Assembly (NCBI GenBank): GCA_049680625.1
Contig: JBAUID010000002.1
Span: forward strand, 1 to 61,589
Length of the DNA: 61,589 nucleotides
Direction of reading: 5' to 3'
Source: JAUIAI01 sp049680625
Lineage (GTDB): Bacteria > Pseudomonadota > Gammaproteobacteria > Burkholderiales > Burkholderiaceae_E
A program made the translations under genes and the position numbers. Shown piece by piece: positions 50,948-60,340 of the stretch; the stretch's first letter is position 1; the number at the start of each line of letters is the position of its first letter. The notes under the pieces were generated by a model that ran no database searches, was not told the DNA's origin, and saw only the letters and a program-made list of their open reading frames with translations.

Positions 50948-51951
50948 ATACCCCCATTGCACGTAAAAAGCCGCGACTGACAACGTCGGCGATGATCGCA
51001 TCGATCGCCTCGGAGGGGCAGCGCGTAATCGCCGCACCGTTTGGCAAGGCTCTCGTGGAATACGCATCCTCGCGCCCCGAAATTGTCGGCCTGACCGCAG
51101 ACCTTGCCAAGTACACCGACCTGCACTTGTTTGCGCAAACCTATCCGGAGCGCTTCTACCAGATGGGCATGGCCGAGCAGTTGCTGATGGCCGCCGCCGG
51201 CGGGATGGCGAAAGAAGGGATGATCCCGTTCGCGACCACGTACGCGGCCTTCGGCACACGACGCGCTTTCGATTTCATTCATCAAGTCATTGCCGAAGAA
51301 AACCTCAACGTCAAAATCTGCTGCGCCCTACCCGGTCTGACCACCGGCTACGGCCCGAGCCACGCCGCAATCGAAGACATCGCGATGATGCGCGGGGTTC
51401 CGGGGCTCGCCATCGTCGACCCCTGTGACGCGCTCGACATTGAACAGGCCGTGCCGGAAATTGCCCAACACGAAGGCCCGGTATACATGCGCCTGCTGCG
51501 CGGCAACGTGCCGCTGGTGCTCGACGAATACGACTACAAGTTCGAGCTGGGCAAGGCCAAATTGTTACGAGACGGTGCCGACGTACTGGTGATATCGAGC
51601 GGCTTCATGACAATGCGCGCGCTCGAAGTTGCGCAGACGCTGCAAGCCGACAATTTGGGGGTTGCCGTGCTGCACTGCCCGACAATTAAGCCACTCGATG
51701 ATGCGGCAATTTTCGACGCGGTGAAAAGCAAGCCACGTCTTGTTGTTGTCGCCGAGAATCACTCGGTAGTCGGGGGGCTTGGCGAAGCTGTCGCCAGCAT
51801 ATTGTTGCAACACGGTGTGCATCCTGCCCGGTTCAGGCTCGCCGGCTTACCTGATGCCTTCCTTAACGCCGGCGCACTGCCGACGCTTCACAACCGCTAT
51901 GGCATCAGCAAGGAAGCACTCGCCGAACGGATTAAGGGCTGGCTAAGATAA
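50944..51951 (+). CDS. Transketolase, C-terminal (pyrimidine-binding/TK-C) subunit (335 aa)
   Basis: Second half. The glutamate that activates TPP lies in RFYQMGMAEQLLMAAAGGMA, followed by FATTYAAFGTRRAFDFIHQ and GPSHAAIEDIAMMR. The TK-C domain starts about residue 195 with DVLVISSGFMTMRALE and HCPTIKPLD. Overlaps the N-terminal subunit gene by 4 bases. Confidence 0.93.
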   Translation: MNTPIARKKPRLTTSAMIASIASEGQRVIAAPFGKALVEYASSRPEIVGLTADLAKYTDLHLFAQTYPERFYQMGMAEQLLMAAAGGMAKEGMIPFATTYAAFGTRRAFDFIHQVIAEENLNVKICCALPGLTTGYGPSHAAIEDIAMMRGVPGLAIVDPCDALDIEQAVPEIAQHEGPVYMRLLRGNVPLVLDEYDYKFELGKAKLLRDGADVLVISSGFMTMRALEVAQTLQADNLGVAVLHCPTIKPLDDAAIFDAVKSKPRLVVVAENHSVVGGLGEAVASILLQHGVHPARFRLAGLPDAFLNAGALPTLHNRYGISKEALAERIKGWLR

Positions 51952-51965
51952 ACCAAAGCGTGCGG

Positions 51966-52304
51966 TCAGGTGGCTGGTGAGTGGAAATAATCGACTGACT
52001 TTCTGAAAGTGTCAGTGGCTCGGCAAATGCGCGCGGTGGACGAGTTGGCAAACAGCCTGGCGGCTTCCATGATGACGGCCGCCGCTTCATTTTGGATTCT
52101 TTCCGATATTGTTTTAGGGTATTTCGTCCTGATCGGCGCCAGGCTTACCTGGTTCATCCAGCAATCGCCAATGAGAACAGTTTCGAAATTACCGACTTCG
52201 CCCTGAGCGACGCACCATTGCCCGGTTACCGGATCACCGGGCATAGCAACACCGCGAAACCACGCGAGATAGACCTTTTCAACCCATTTATTTCGATTAC
52301 CCAT
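51966..52304 (-). CDS. Doubtful hypothetical protein (112 aa)
   Basis: Reads MGNRNKWVEKVYLAWFRGV, then MPGDPVTGQWCVAQGEVG and a helical C-terminal half (NEAAAVIMEAARLFA). Composition is protein-like but I recognise no family, and no ribosome site precedes the ATG. Plus-strand frames over the same bases are also open, so this may be a decayed gene. Confidence 0.3.
   Translation of the reverse strand: MGNRNKWVEKVYLAWFRGVAMPGDPVTGQWCVAQGEVGNFETVLIGDCWMNQVSLAPIRTKYPKTISERIQNEAAAVIMEAARLFANSSTARICRATDTFRKSVDYFHSPAT
52219..52243. repeat. Inverted repeat upstream of tctC
   Basis: TGCCCGGT and ACCGGGCA around a 9-base loop, an 8-bp perfect stem about 130 bases before tctC. No T-run, so not an obvious terminator; could be an operator. 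Confidence 0.4.
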
Positions 52305-52373
52305 GCTTGTACAAACCGGCGCTTGTGATAATCTCGATTTTCCAAACACATACAAACAAGACGGAGACAAACG

Positions 52374-53333
52374 ATGGCCCTGTTTAATAAGTCGTTGCTG
52401 ACCGGAATTCTGGCCGCTTCTGTATTTGCATTGCCGCTGGAGCAAGCGGCGGCGGCCTACCCTGACAAACCAATCACAATCATCGTAGCGTGGGGCGCTG
52501 GCGGCGCAACCGACCTGGTGACTCGCGCTGTGCAGCCTATCCTGGCGCGCGAACTGGGCACCGACCTGATTGTTAAGAACGTTGCAGGTGCATCCGGCAC
52601 GATCGGCACAGCTGAAGCCGCGCGAGCCAAGCCCGACGGCTACACCATTTTGTTCTCACCAACCGGTCCGTTAACCACCCAGCCGCATCTGCGCAAGATC
52701 CCGTACGACCTCGACTCCTTTGCGCCAGTCGGCCGAATTGCAATTACCCAGGTCGTCATGTCGTCCGCACCGGGCTCAAATATCAAAACCATCGAAGACG
52801 TCATCAAGGCCGCTAAAGACAACCCGGGCCAGCTCAAGTTTGGGTCTGCCGGTGCGGGCACGCTGCCACACATCGCCATTCTGGCGCTGAACAAAGGCGC
52901 TGGTATCCAAACCAAGCACATTCCGTATAAGGGTTCAGCTAATGCAATCAAGGCGATGCTGGGTGGCGAAGTTGACTTAATGTCCGAGCAGGCGCAAATC
53001 ATCCCCAAATACGAGCTGCAGCCAATTGCTTCGTGGTCAGCCGAGCGGCTTCCCGAATACCCCAACATTCCGACAATGATGGAAAAAGGTATTCCGTACA
53101 GCATGGCCAACTGGAGCGGCGTGTTTGTACCTAAAGATACCCCTGGGGAGATCATCGAAAAGATCTCAACTGCTTTACAAGCTGCGCTAAAAGATCCGAA
53201 GGTTCTTTCGGCAATGGAAAACCTGAAAGTGCCCATCGGTCATCTGGGCCCAAAAGACTTCGCTGCATTTGCCCAGAAAGACTACGAGCAAAATCGCCAG
53301 TTGCTGCAGGACGCCGGTCTGCTGAAGAAATAG
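52374..53333 (+). CDS. tctC: Tripartite tricarboxylate transporter substrate-binding protein (Bug/TctC, 319 aa)
   Basis: Periplasmic binding protein. A signal peptide (LLTGILAASVFALPLEQAAAAYP) precedes the mature start YPDKPITIIVAWGAGGATD, which has the Bug-family ligand loop; later parts are NVAGASGTIG, GYTILF and a conserved C-terminus. First gene of a complete tctCBA set directly after the transketolase genes. The ligand is probably a carboxylate or sugar acid. Confidence 0.93.
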   Translation: MALFNKSLLTGILAASVFALPLEQAAAAYPDKPITIIVAWGAGGATDLVTRAVQPILARELGTDLIVKNVAGASGTIGTAEAARAKPDGYTILFSPTGPLTTQPHLRKIPYDLDSFAPVGRIAITQVVMSSAPGSNIKTIEDVIKAAKDNPGQLKFGSAGAGTLPHIAILALNKGAGIQTKHIPYKGSANAIKAMLGGEVDLMSEQAQIIPKYELQPIASWSAERLPEYPNIPTMMEKGIPYSMANWSGVFVPKDTPGEIIEKISTALQAALKDPKVLSAMENLKVPIGHLGPKDFAAFAQKDYEQNRQLLQDAGLLKK

Positions 53334-53342
53334 GCGTCAATC

Positions 53343-53846
53343 ATGGCGTCGGATAACCCCGAGCCGGTGACCCGTTCGCCGATGAATGCCGGCCCGCGAG
53401 ACCTACTGTTTGGTCTCGCAATGCTGGCAGTTGGCGCGCTGCTCTGGTGGGAAACCACCAAACCCAAGTACCTTGCCGACAAGATGCAGGATTACGGGTT
53501 CGACCCGGCATTCTTTCCGCGCATCCTGATTGGGTTGTGGATCTTAACCGCACTCGCCATTTCGGTTCGCGCATTAAAGGTCTGGCAGCTGCCCGGCGAG
53601 TCGCAAAACTGGCCCCGCCTGTTGGGCGTGTTCGCACTCACCGGTTGCTATGCCTGGGCAGTCGCCGAGATTGGTTTTTTGATGGCCAGTATTGCGTTTA
53701 CGCCGCTTTGTATTTTGTTTCTCGGCTACCGGCGGCCCATTCCGATTCTGTTGATCACCCTGGTATTTCCATTGGCCACCTGGTATTGCTTTGTGTTCGT
53801 CCTGAAAATCCAGTTACCGGTATCCCCATGGTTTTCGAGAATCTGA
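53343..53846 (+). CDS. tctB: Tripartite tricarboxylate transporter small membrane subunit (167 aa)
   Basis: Four hydrophobic helices and the usual TctB length. Starts 9 bases after tctC's stop. The motif GFDPAFFPRILIGLWIL is typical of TctB. Confidence 0.9.
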   Translation: MASDNPEPVTRSPMNAGPRDLLFGLAMLAVGALLWWETTKPKYLADKMQDYGFDPAFFPRILIGLWILTALAISVRALKVWQLPGESQNWPRLLGVFALTGCYAWAVAEIGFLMASIAFTPLCILFLGYRRPIPILLITLVFPLATWYCFVFVLKIQLPVSPWFSRI

Positions 53847-53859
53847 GCATGCGCGCCTG

Positions 53860-55371
53860 ATGATGGAGTCTCTTCTCACCGCTGGCGCATTGCTGATGAC
53901 ACCGGCCACATTGCTGGCCCTGGTGCTGGGTACCGTATTTGGCATGATTGTTGGCGCGATGCCCGGGCTGGGCTCGGTGCTGGCAATCACCATTGCACTG
54001 CCATTTACTTTTGGCATGGACAAAGTCCCATCCATTGCGCTGGTGCTGGCGATCTATTGTTCGTCGGTGTATGGCGGATCGCTGTCAGCCATTCTGATCA
54101 ACACGCCGGGCACACCACAATCGGCCGCCACCACGCTGGATGGCTTTCCAATGACCCAGCAGGGTAAAGCGGATGAGGCGATCGGCTGGGCCACCACGGC
54201 ATCCCTGATCGGTGGCTTGTTCTCTGCAGTAGTTCTGATTTTTATGGCACCACAACTGGCGCGCTTTGCGCTGCGCTTTGGTGCCATCGAAACATTTGCG
54301 TTAATCGCGATGGCGCTGACCTGTATTGCCGGGGTCTCGCGGGGCAGTCTGCTCAAGGGTTTGATGGCTGGGTTAATCGGTCTGTTCCTTGCGCTCGTCG
54401 GTACTGACCCGATGACCGGCTCGGTACGGTTTGACTTCGACAGCTTCGAGTTAACGGGTGGTATTCAACTGATTCCCGCCGTTGTCGGCTTGTTTGCGTT
54501 TGGCGAAGTCTTCAGCCGGATCGGTGAGCGCTATAGCGGCATCACCGTACCAACAACATCTGCCGGTTTCAAAGTAGCGCCGCTGCGCGAATGGTTGTTG
54601 CGTTGGAAAACGTTGGTGCGCAGCGCAATTATTGGCACGCTGATCGGTATTTTGCCCGGCACAGGTGCCTCAACCGCATCATTTATTGCCTACTCGGAAG
54701 CCAAGCGCACCGGTCGCTTTAAGGAAAAGCTTGGTACCGGCGAACCCGAAGGCCTGGTCGCCTCAGAAACATCCAACAATGCCGTCACCGGCGGGGCACT
54801 GGTCCCGACACTGGCGCTGGGCATTCCGGGTGATCCGGTTACCGCGGTATTGATGTCGGCGTTGATCATTCAGGGCATACAACCCGGTGTCCGCTTGTTT
54901 GCTGACAACCCGGATGTCATGAATGCGGCCTTCATTGCGCTGATTGTCTGCAACATCCTGATGTTCATCACGGGGGCGTTGTTCACTCCAATCATCACCC
55001 GCATTCTGCGCATGCCCGAACCCATCTTACTCACGATGGTGATGGTGTTGTCGATCGTCGGCTCGTACGGAGTATCCGGACGCATGTTCGACGTGTTTGT
55101 CAGCCTGATCTTCGGTGTACTGGCCTACTTCTTCCGTTTGTCCGGCGTACCGACAGCGCCAATCGTGATCGGTCTGGTGCTTGGGCCAATATTCGAAGAA
55201 AGCCTGCGCCAGGGCCTGCTACTGACCGATGGCAATTTCGTGGCATTTTTCAGCCCAACCGAGCATCCCATTGCACTGATACTGATGCTGATCACCCTTG
55301 CTATTTTAGTGCTGGGTGGGCGCAGCGAGTTCAAGGCAAGCCAGGCGGCTCGCAGCAGCAAAGCCGACTGA
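53860..55371 (+). CDS. tctA: Tripartite tricarboxylate transporter large membrane subunit (503 aa)
   Basis: Eleven to twelve membrane helices. Signature stretches are GMIVGAMPGLGSVLAI near the N-terminus, ILINTPGTPQSAATTLDG and GTLIGILPGTGASTASF, the pair of PG-rich loops that form the substrate path. ATG 53860 or 53863; both give a normal TctA N-terminus. Last gene of the transporter operon. Confidence 0.95.
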   Translation: MMESLLTAGALLMTPATLLALVLGTVFGMIVGAMPGLGSVLAITIALPFTFGMDKVPSIALVLAIYCSSVYGGSLSAILINTPGTPQSAATTLDGFPMTQQGKADEAIGWATTASLIGGLFSAVVLIFMAPQLARFALRFGAIETFALIAMALTCIAGVSRGSLLKGLMAGLIGLFLALVGTDPMTGSVRFDFDSFELTGGIQLIPAVVGLFAFGEVFSRIGERYSGITVPTTSAGFKVAPLREWLLRWKTLVRSAIIGTLIGILPGTGASTASFIAYSEAKRTGRFKEKLGTGEPEGLVASETSNNAVTGGALVPTLALGIPGDPVTAVLMSALIIQGIQPGVRLFADNPDVMNAAFIALIVCNILMFITGALFTPIITRILRMPEPILLTMVMVLSIVGSYGVSGRMFDVFVSLIFGVLAYFFRLSGVPTAPIVIGLVLGPIFEESLRQGLLLTDGNFVAFFSPTEHPIALILMLITLAILVLGGRSEFKASQAARSSKAD

Positions 55372-55406
55372 CCGAACCAACGCGCAGCACAGCGCCGGCT
55401 AGCCTC

Positions 55407-57071
55407 TTACGCAGCCGCCTTCATACTACAAAAACAGGACGCGTTGATCGACTTGTCCGCCCGCGATAAGGCAAAGTCCAGGCGTGGCTTGATCATCCGC
55501 GCATCCCGATCTTTGCCTGTTTTTGTGTAGCACCGGTGCAAACCCAGCAACGCCCACACGTTGTCAGGATGCTGGTTTGAACGAATCACTGAATCATCCA
55601 GGCCGAGATCCGCTTCGAATGCGGCGGTGGCTTCTTCGACATGTCCTTGTTCTAACAGCAAGGCGCCTAACGCATGACGGCTAGGCATCATCCACCCCCA
55701 GGGTTCGTCGTACGGTAACGCGTCCTCATTTTTCACCGCGTTACGCAGGTGGGTGAATGCCTCGTCGTAATTTCCCCGATGATAATTGATTTCACCGGCC
55801 AGCATTTCACGGGCGACACCCAGAATTTCCTGACACGAGACGACATGGATATGACGATCTTCGCTGATTGTCGTCGCCACTTTCTCAAACGCCTGCTGCG
55901 CGTTGTCCGCTTCCTCGTGATTGCCCAGCGCCGCATGCGCAATGCCTTTGCCGTAGTAGTTCATCGCGGCGGTCATCGAGAAAAACGCGGGGTCTTCGGG
56001 CAGCGGATCATCGATTAACTCCTGCCACCGGCCAAACCGCACCAGCGCATGCGTTTTCATCGACATATAGCCTTCGATCCAGTTCACCATTGGTGGTGAT
56101 TCCATTCGAATCAAGTCTTCGGGAATCGTTTTCTTGATGCCATCGATCGCATCCATCGCAGGGCCGAACTGGCCCAAAAACATCGCGCCATAGAGCTTGA
56201 AGTGATAGTTGTGCACGCGGTACAGGGAATAAAAATTTAGCGCGCCTGCATGCTTCCAGTAATTCAGGTCGGCCGCAATACCGGCAGAATTGCTGGCAAC
56301 GACATCCTGGTAGTTGCCGCAAAGCACATCGATATGCGTGGCCATATGTTTTAAATGTCCAGCGTCAGGCACCAGGTTGCGCAAATCGTCCGCCGCACGC
56401 AATGCCACTTCCGGGGTGGGAGACATTTCCATTAGGTGGATATATAAATGCAGCAGGCCCGGATGGCGTGCCGGCCCAGCCGCTTCGACTTCGGCCATCG
56501 CCTTTTCCAACACAGTGCGGCACTCGATAGTGTCGGCACCTTCGCAAGGTTCGCCGCTGCGTGGGTCCCACATTTGCCACGGAGTTCGATTCATCATCGC
56601 TTCGACAAACAGTGTCACCACATCATGATCTGTCGGAAACTGCTCGTACACTTTTCGCATTGCTTGTGCGTACTCGCTGCTCCAGACATACAGATCCGGC
56701 ACCGGTTTCTCGGACTGGTAGCGCTTTTCCAGCGCGCCGATTAATGCTTTCTCAACCGCAGTGGCGCCAGCCGCCTTTTCACGCGCTAGTGCGAGCGCTT
56801 TGCGTGACTCCTGCAATGTGTTGGCAATGTCTTTTTCGTCAAATAGCTCCCAGGGTTTGTTGTAATTAGGACCAACAATATATGCCAACCCCCAGTACGC
56901 CATCGCACAGTCCGGATCGTGCTCAATGACTTTATTAAAACAAACACCGGCTTCCCCGTGGTTATAGCCGAAAATCCAGTTCAGGCCGCGGTCAAACCAT
57001 TGTTGTGCCGCTGCGGATGTTGAATTGATTGGGCGGGTGTAGCTACCAAGGTTAAACGGGTAATGCGCCAT
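55407..57071 (-). CDS. Tetratricopeptide-repeat protein (554 aa)
   Basis: ATG 57071, after AGGGAGA, opens MAHYPFNLGSYTRPINSTSAAAQQWFDRGLNWIFGYNHGEA-like sequence with a first TPR-like pair (AAQQWFDRGLNW, AMAYWGLAYIVG). Further repeats occur near residues 390-500 (GKGIAHAALGNHEEADNAQQAF, EINYHRGNYDEAFTHLRNAV, ALLLEQGHVEEATAAFEADL). No signal peptide or membrane segment. A widespread family of unknown function. The neighbours do not explain it. Confidence 0.8.
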   Translation of the reverse strand: MAHYPFNLGSYTRPINSTSAAAQQWFDRGLNWIFGYNHGEAGVCFNKVIEHDPDCAMAYWGLAYIVGPNYNKPWELFDEKDIANTLQESRKALALAREKAAGATAVEKALIGALEKRYQSEKPVPDLYVWSSEYAQAMRKVYEQFPTDHDVVTLFVEAMMNRTPWQMWDPRSGEPCEGADTIECRTVLEKAMAEVEAAGPARHPGLLHLYIHLMEMSPTPEVALRAADDLRNLVPDAGHLKHMATHIDVLCGNYQDVVASNSAGIAADLNYWKHAGALNFYSLYRVHNYHFKLYGAMFLGQFGPAMDAIDGIKKTIPEDLIRMESPPMVNWIEGYMSMKTHALVRFGRWQELIDDPLPEDPAFFSMTAAMNYYGKGIAHAALGNHEEADNAQQAFEKVATTISEDRHIHVVSCQEILGVAREMLAGEINYHRGNYDEAFTHLRNAVKNEDALPYDEPWGWMMPSRHALGALLLEQGHVEEATAAFEADLGLDDSVIRSNQHPDNVWALLGLHRCYTKTGKDRDARMIKPRLDFALSRADKSINASCFCSMKAAA

Positions 57072-57375
57072 TTGAATATCTCCCTGATTCAACGAAGCAC
57101 TGCAGATAAGAACTCGCCGAGTACCTCGCAAAACCATAGGCGCGAAGGTAGTGACTGTCAAGGCACTTGCCTTGATGCGTTGGAGCGTCAGAAAACAAGG
57201 GGGTTTACAAGATCAGGCGCAAAGAGATGACGTGGTTCTAATCGGTTCGTTTTATCGCCACGGATTTCCATATCATCAGGGTGGGTTACAAAATCAGGTT
57301 TCGTGTCCCATACCCAAACATGGTGAGATTTGCCACTTGCGCTGATTGAGAGGCAACTGACATAGCGTCGCAACA
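57072..57375. promoter_or_regulatory. Upstream region of the TPR gene
   Basis: 304 bases between two minus-strand genes. It includes a perfect inverted repeat at 57158-57175, about 90 bases before the TPR start. No clear promoter hexamers, no terminator for the Gfo/Idh gene is visible and no coding frame was accepted. Confidence 0.35.
57158..57175. repeat. Perfect 7-bp inverted repeat
   Basis: TCAAGGC-actt-GCCTTGA. Could be an operator or an RNA hairpin upstream of the TPR gene. Confidence 0.6.
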
Positions 57376-58395
57376 TTAAAGCAAAATTCGCCGCCCAAGC
57401 CGGTTCGACTCGTACACCGCCTCTTCAATACGCACGTTACGCATATAGTCGGTCGCCGCGTTTTCCAACGCTCCACCATCAAGCAGATGCTCAACCACAT
57501 GGGCTTGCAAACGCTGACAGGCGCCGCCGGCAAAAGTATCCGGGCCACGGTCGTAGATGTGTTCAGTTTCAGGCTGGCCGTGTGGTTTGAAATACAACCG
57601 CCCCGCCCCATCCAGGCGCAACACGCCCCCGCTGCCTTCAAGCCACATTTCACCCATGGTGCGGCGCAAGTCTTCCGCGGCGTGTTCATTCAAGCGGTTG
57701 CCGTCGAACAAACCGGTTGGCCCACCGGCGAACTCAAAAATAATGTAACCCGCGTCTTCACCGGATATCGCCGGGTTCACCTGCCGCAGGCTGGCGTTCA
57801 CCGCCACCACTTCACCCACCAGGTAGCGAAAGGTGTCAATGAAATGAATCGCGGTTTCGTGCACCAAAAAACGCGGCATCTGTTGAAAGTACGGCTGACG
57901 CGCCAGGTAGGCGTCTGCCCCCTGCCCATCCCCCGGACGCAGGCGAAACGCCACGCTATGCAGTTGACCGAGTTGCCCCGCATCAACCATAGCGCGCGCT
58001 TCGCGATACCACGGGCTGAAGCGGAAGTTTTCGTGCACCACGAGTAAGTTGCCAGCTGCGGCCGCAATGTCGGCAATTTGTTGCGCCTCATCGGCCGTCG
58101 GTGCTAACGGCTTTTGACAAATCGCCGCCACCCCGTTTTTAACCGCCAGTTGCACCAGCGATAAGTGGGTGGCCGGCGGGGTCACAATATCAAACAGATC
58201 GGGTTTTACGGTGGCCAACATCTGCGCGGCATCGGTGAACCGTTGCTCGATACCAAAAGCATCCGCCAGTTCGATTAAACGGGCTTCGTCCTGGTCACAC
58301 AGGGCAACCACCTCCGCACCGGCAACCCCGGCCCAGCCTTCGAGATGAAAGCGGCTGAAGTAACCGGCACCCACTAGCGCAACAGATAGCGACAT
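57376..58395 (-). CDS. Gfo/Idh/MocA-family oxidoreductase (339 aa)
   Basis: Starts MSLSVALVGAGYFSRFHLEGW (Rossmann G-x-G-x2-x). The usual E-K-P reads CQKPLAPT, so the glutamate is a glutamine here. The active-site histidine region is FLVHETAIHFIDTFRYLVG. ATG 58395 lies 11 bases after the stop of the dehydrogenase upstream; the frame further upstream overlaps that gene. Last gene of the SMP-30/GntR/dehydrogenase operon; likely a sugar-acid or sugar dehydrogenase. Confidence 0.92.
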   Translation of the reverse strand: MSLSVALVGAGYFSRFHLEGWAGVAGAEVVALCDQDEARLIELADAFGIEQRFTDAAQMLATVKPDLFDIVTPPATHLSLVQLAVKNGVAAICQKPLAPTADEAQQIADIAAAAGNLLVVHENFRFSPWYREARAMVDAGQLGQLHSVAFRLRPGDGQGADAYLARQPYFQQMPRFLVHETAIHFIDTFRYLVGEVVAVNASLRQVNPAISGEDAGYIIFEFAGGPTGLFDGNRLNEHAAEDLRRTMGEMWLEGSGGVLRLDGAGRLYFKPHGQPETEHIYDRGPDTFAGGACQRLQAHVVEHLLDGGALENAATDYMRNVRIEEAVYESNRLGRRILL

Positions 58396-58406
58396 CGCAG
58401 CCCCAC

Positions 58407-59513
58407 TCAGGCAGACGGAATCGCCAGTGCATCCACCTGGGCGCAAATAGCTGACATCAGATCGGCGGTGTTAGCCTTGCCGCCAAATTCTGACGGCAAC
58501 AATTTGCCACCGGCAAAGGCATGGTCGACCGCGCTTTGCACTAACTTGCCGGCACTGACCAGATCAGCAATGCCGTGTTTGTCGCCGAGCCAGTCGTACA
58601 TCATGGCCACCGATAAAATGGTGGCGGTTGGGTTGGCAATCCCTTTGCCGGCAATATCGGGGGCGCTGCCGTGGGCCGGTTGAAACATTGCATGGGTGTC
58701 ACCAATATCGGCCGATGGGGCCATGCCCATGCCACCAATTAATGCTGCACATAAGTCAGACAAAATATCGCCGAACTGGTTTTCGGTCACCATGACATCG
58801 AGCTCCCAGGGCTTACGCACCAGGTTCAATGCGGTGGCATCCACGTAAGCGCAGTCGGCGGCTACTGCCGGAAAGGCTTTGCCAACATCCAGAAAAATTT
58901 CGCGGAAGTACGCCATCGAGCCCAACACGTTGGCCTTGTCCACCAGGGTTAGCAGGGGTTTGTCGGCACCGGCTTTGGGGCCGCGACGCTGGGCAAGACG
59001 AAACGCATAGTCGCTTACCCGGCGTGCGCCTTTGTCACTGATGGCCATGGTGTCGTAAGCCACCCCGTCTTCGATTCGGGTTTTGCCACGGTTAAAAAAC
59101 AAGCCTTCGGTTTGTTCACGCACCAGCACCATGTCGATGCCGGCTGATTTTGGGTTGCTAAGCACCAGCGGCAAACCCGGCAAGGCGCGAATCGGGCGCA
59201 CCCCGGCATATAGTTGAAAGTGATCGCGAATATCCAGCTGCGGCGCAATTTCAGTGCCGTCTTTGTAGCGGACATCCGGCATACCCATGGCGCCAAGCAA
59301 AATAGCATCGGCGTCTTCGCAGGCTTTTAGTGCCGCAGCGGGTAAAGATTCACCACTTTTCTGATAATGCGCCGCGCCGGCTTCGTGGTGTTCTAAATCC
59401 AATGCGGCGCCGGGCAGACGGGCTTCAACCCGCTTGATGACCTGCGCGGCGGCTGCCACGACATCCACGCCAATGCCGTCACCCGGCAAAACGGCAATAC
59501 GCAATTTGCTCAT
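58407..59513 (-). CDS. Isocitrate/isopropylmalate dehydrogenase-family enzyme (368 aa)
   Basis: Beta-decarboxylating dehydrogenase of a 2- or 3-hydroxy acid. Motifs are VLPGDGIGVDV, MVLVREQTEGLFF, the lysine in LVDKANVLG, and the metal-binding Asp pair in TENQFGDILSDLCAALIG; then FQPAHGSAPDIAGKGIANPTATILS. It differs from LeuB in VREQTEGLF rather than VREL-x-GGIYFG and lies among sugar-acid genes, so a tartrate- or isopropylmalate-like substrate in catabolism is more likely than leucine synthesis. Start ATG overlaps the GntR gene's stop (4 bases). Confidence 0.88.
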   Translation of the reverse strand: MSKLRIAVLPGDGIGVDVVAAAAQVIKRVEARLPGAALDLEHHEAGAAHYQKSGESLPAAALKACEDADAILLGAMGMPDVRYKDGTEIAPQLDIRDHFQLYAGVRPIRALPGLPLVLSNPKSAGIDMVLVREQTEGLFFNRGKTRIEDGVAYDTMAISDKGARRVSDYAFRLAQRRGPKAGADKPLLTLVDKANVLGSMAYFREIFLDVGKAFPAVAADCAYVDATALNLVRKPWELDVMVTENQFGDILSDLCAALIGGMGMAPSADIGDTHAMFQPAHGSAPDIAGKGIANPTATILSVAMMYDWLGDKHGIADLVSAGKLVQSAVDHAFAGGKLLPSEFGGKANTADLMSAICAQVDALAIPSA

Positions 59514-60340
59514 CTTGTTTCCTGTTTATGTTCAATAATCTGAAGGATGCGCGTCATTTCGGGGATACCCCGCTCACGATGCGCACGGTGAATCTGTGCA
59601 GCGCGCAGGCTGTTACCCTGCCTGATCGCTTCACATAAATCGCGATGCTCGCTGGTCGACTGTTTTGGAATCGACCGTAACTCCAGCGTCATCATGCGTG
59701 CCCGATGAGCCATGTCCCAAAACCGGTTGACTGTCTGCACTAAAAACAGGTTACCCGACAAAGCCACCAGAGACTGATGAAAACGCTCGTCGGCAGCCGC
59801 CCATGCTTTACGGTCTTCATTCGCAATGGCTTGTTCCATGTCGCGGGTGGCTTGCTCAAGCGCGGCGAGACAGTCGTTCTTTACGGGTTCATTTTTAACC
59901 CGCGTACCTGGTGCCGATTTACTTTCTGGACTGCCTTGCGCCGACATCGCTGTTGCCGCCAGCTCAGCTGCGGTTGCCTCCAGCGAGGTTAATACCTGGT
60001 AGATGTCGCGCATCTCTTTTGCTGAGATCGGTAGCACCCGCATGCCGTGACGCGGTACCACTTCGACCAGGCGTTCTTCCTGCAAACGAATCAACGCTTC
60101 GCGCACGGGGGTGCGACTCATGCCGAGCGTTTCGGCGACTTCTTGCTCCAGCATGGTGAAGCCCGGTGGCCAGTGCAGGTCGAGTATGCGTTGCCGAATT
60201 TCCTGGTAGGCCGTTTGCACCAGAGGCACCCTGCCCGCGCGAATTCCCTTAGCCGGCTTGCTCGTCTGACCCGACGGACCCGACTTATTTAATTCATTCA
60301 ACGAAGCTTGCCCAGCCGCCGGCAAATCGGCATTACCCAT
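59510..60340 (-). CDS. GntR-family regulator (FCD type, 276 aa)
   Basis: The winged helix reads RVPLVQTAYQEIRQRILDLHWPPGFTMLEQEVAETLGMSRTPVREALIRLQEERLVEV (residues ~35-95). An FCD effector domain follows with the metal-binding pattern (E/D near ATAAELAA, H in ERFHQSLV and later SEHRDLCEAI). A ~35-residue lysine/alanine-rich extension precedes it. ATG 60340 overlaps the SMP-30 gene's end by 8 bases. The locus has a palindromic site at 61324-61337 that probably is its operator. Confidence 0.92.
   Translation of the reverse strand: MGNADLPAAGQASLNELNKSGPSGQTSKPAKGIRAGRVPLVQTAYQEIRQRILDLHWPPGFTMLEQEVAETLGMSRTPVREALIRLQEERLVEVVPRHGMRVLPISAKEMRDIYQVLTSLEATAAELAATAMSAQGSPESKSAPGTRVKNEPVKNDCLAALEQATRDMEQAIANEDRKAWAAADERFHQSLVALSGNLFLVQTVNRFWDMAHRARMMTLELRSIPKQSTSEHRDLCEAIRQGNSLRAAQIHRAHRERGIPEMTRILQIIEHKQETR

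Larger units (their letters stand above)
51952..52373. other. Region between transketolase and tctC genes
   Basis: 422 bases. Holds one doubtful minus-strand frame and an 8-bp hairpin (both listed). No recognisable -35/-10 pair for tctC; GGAG lies 11 bases before its ATG. Confidence 0.4.
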
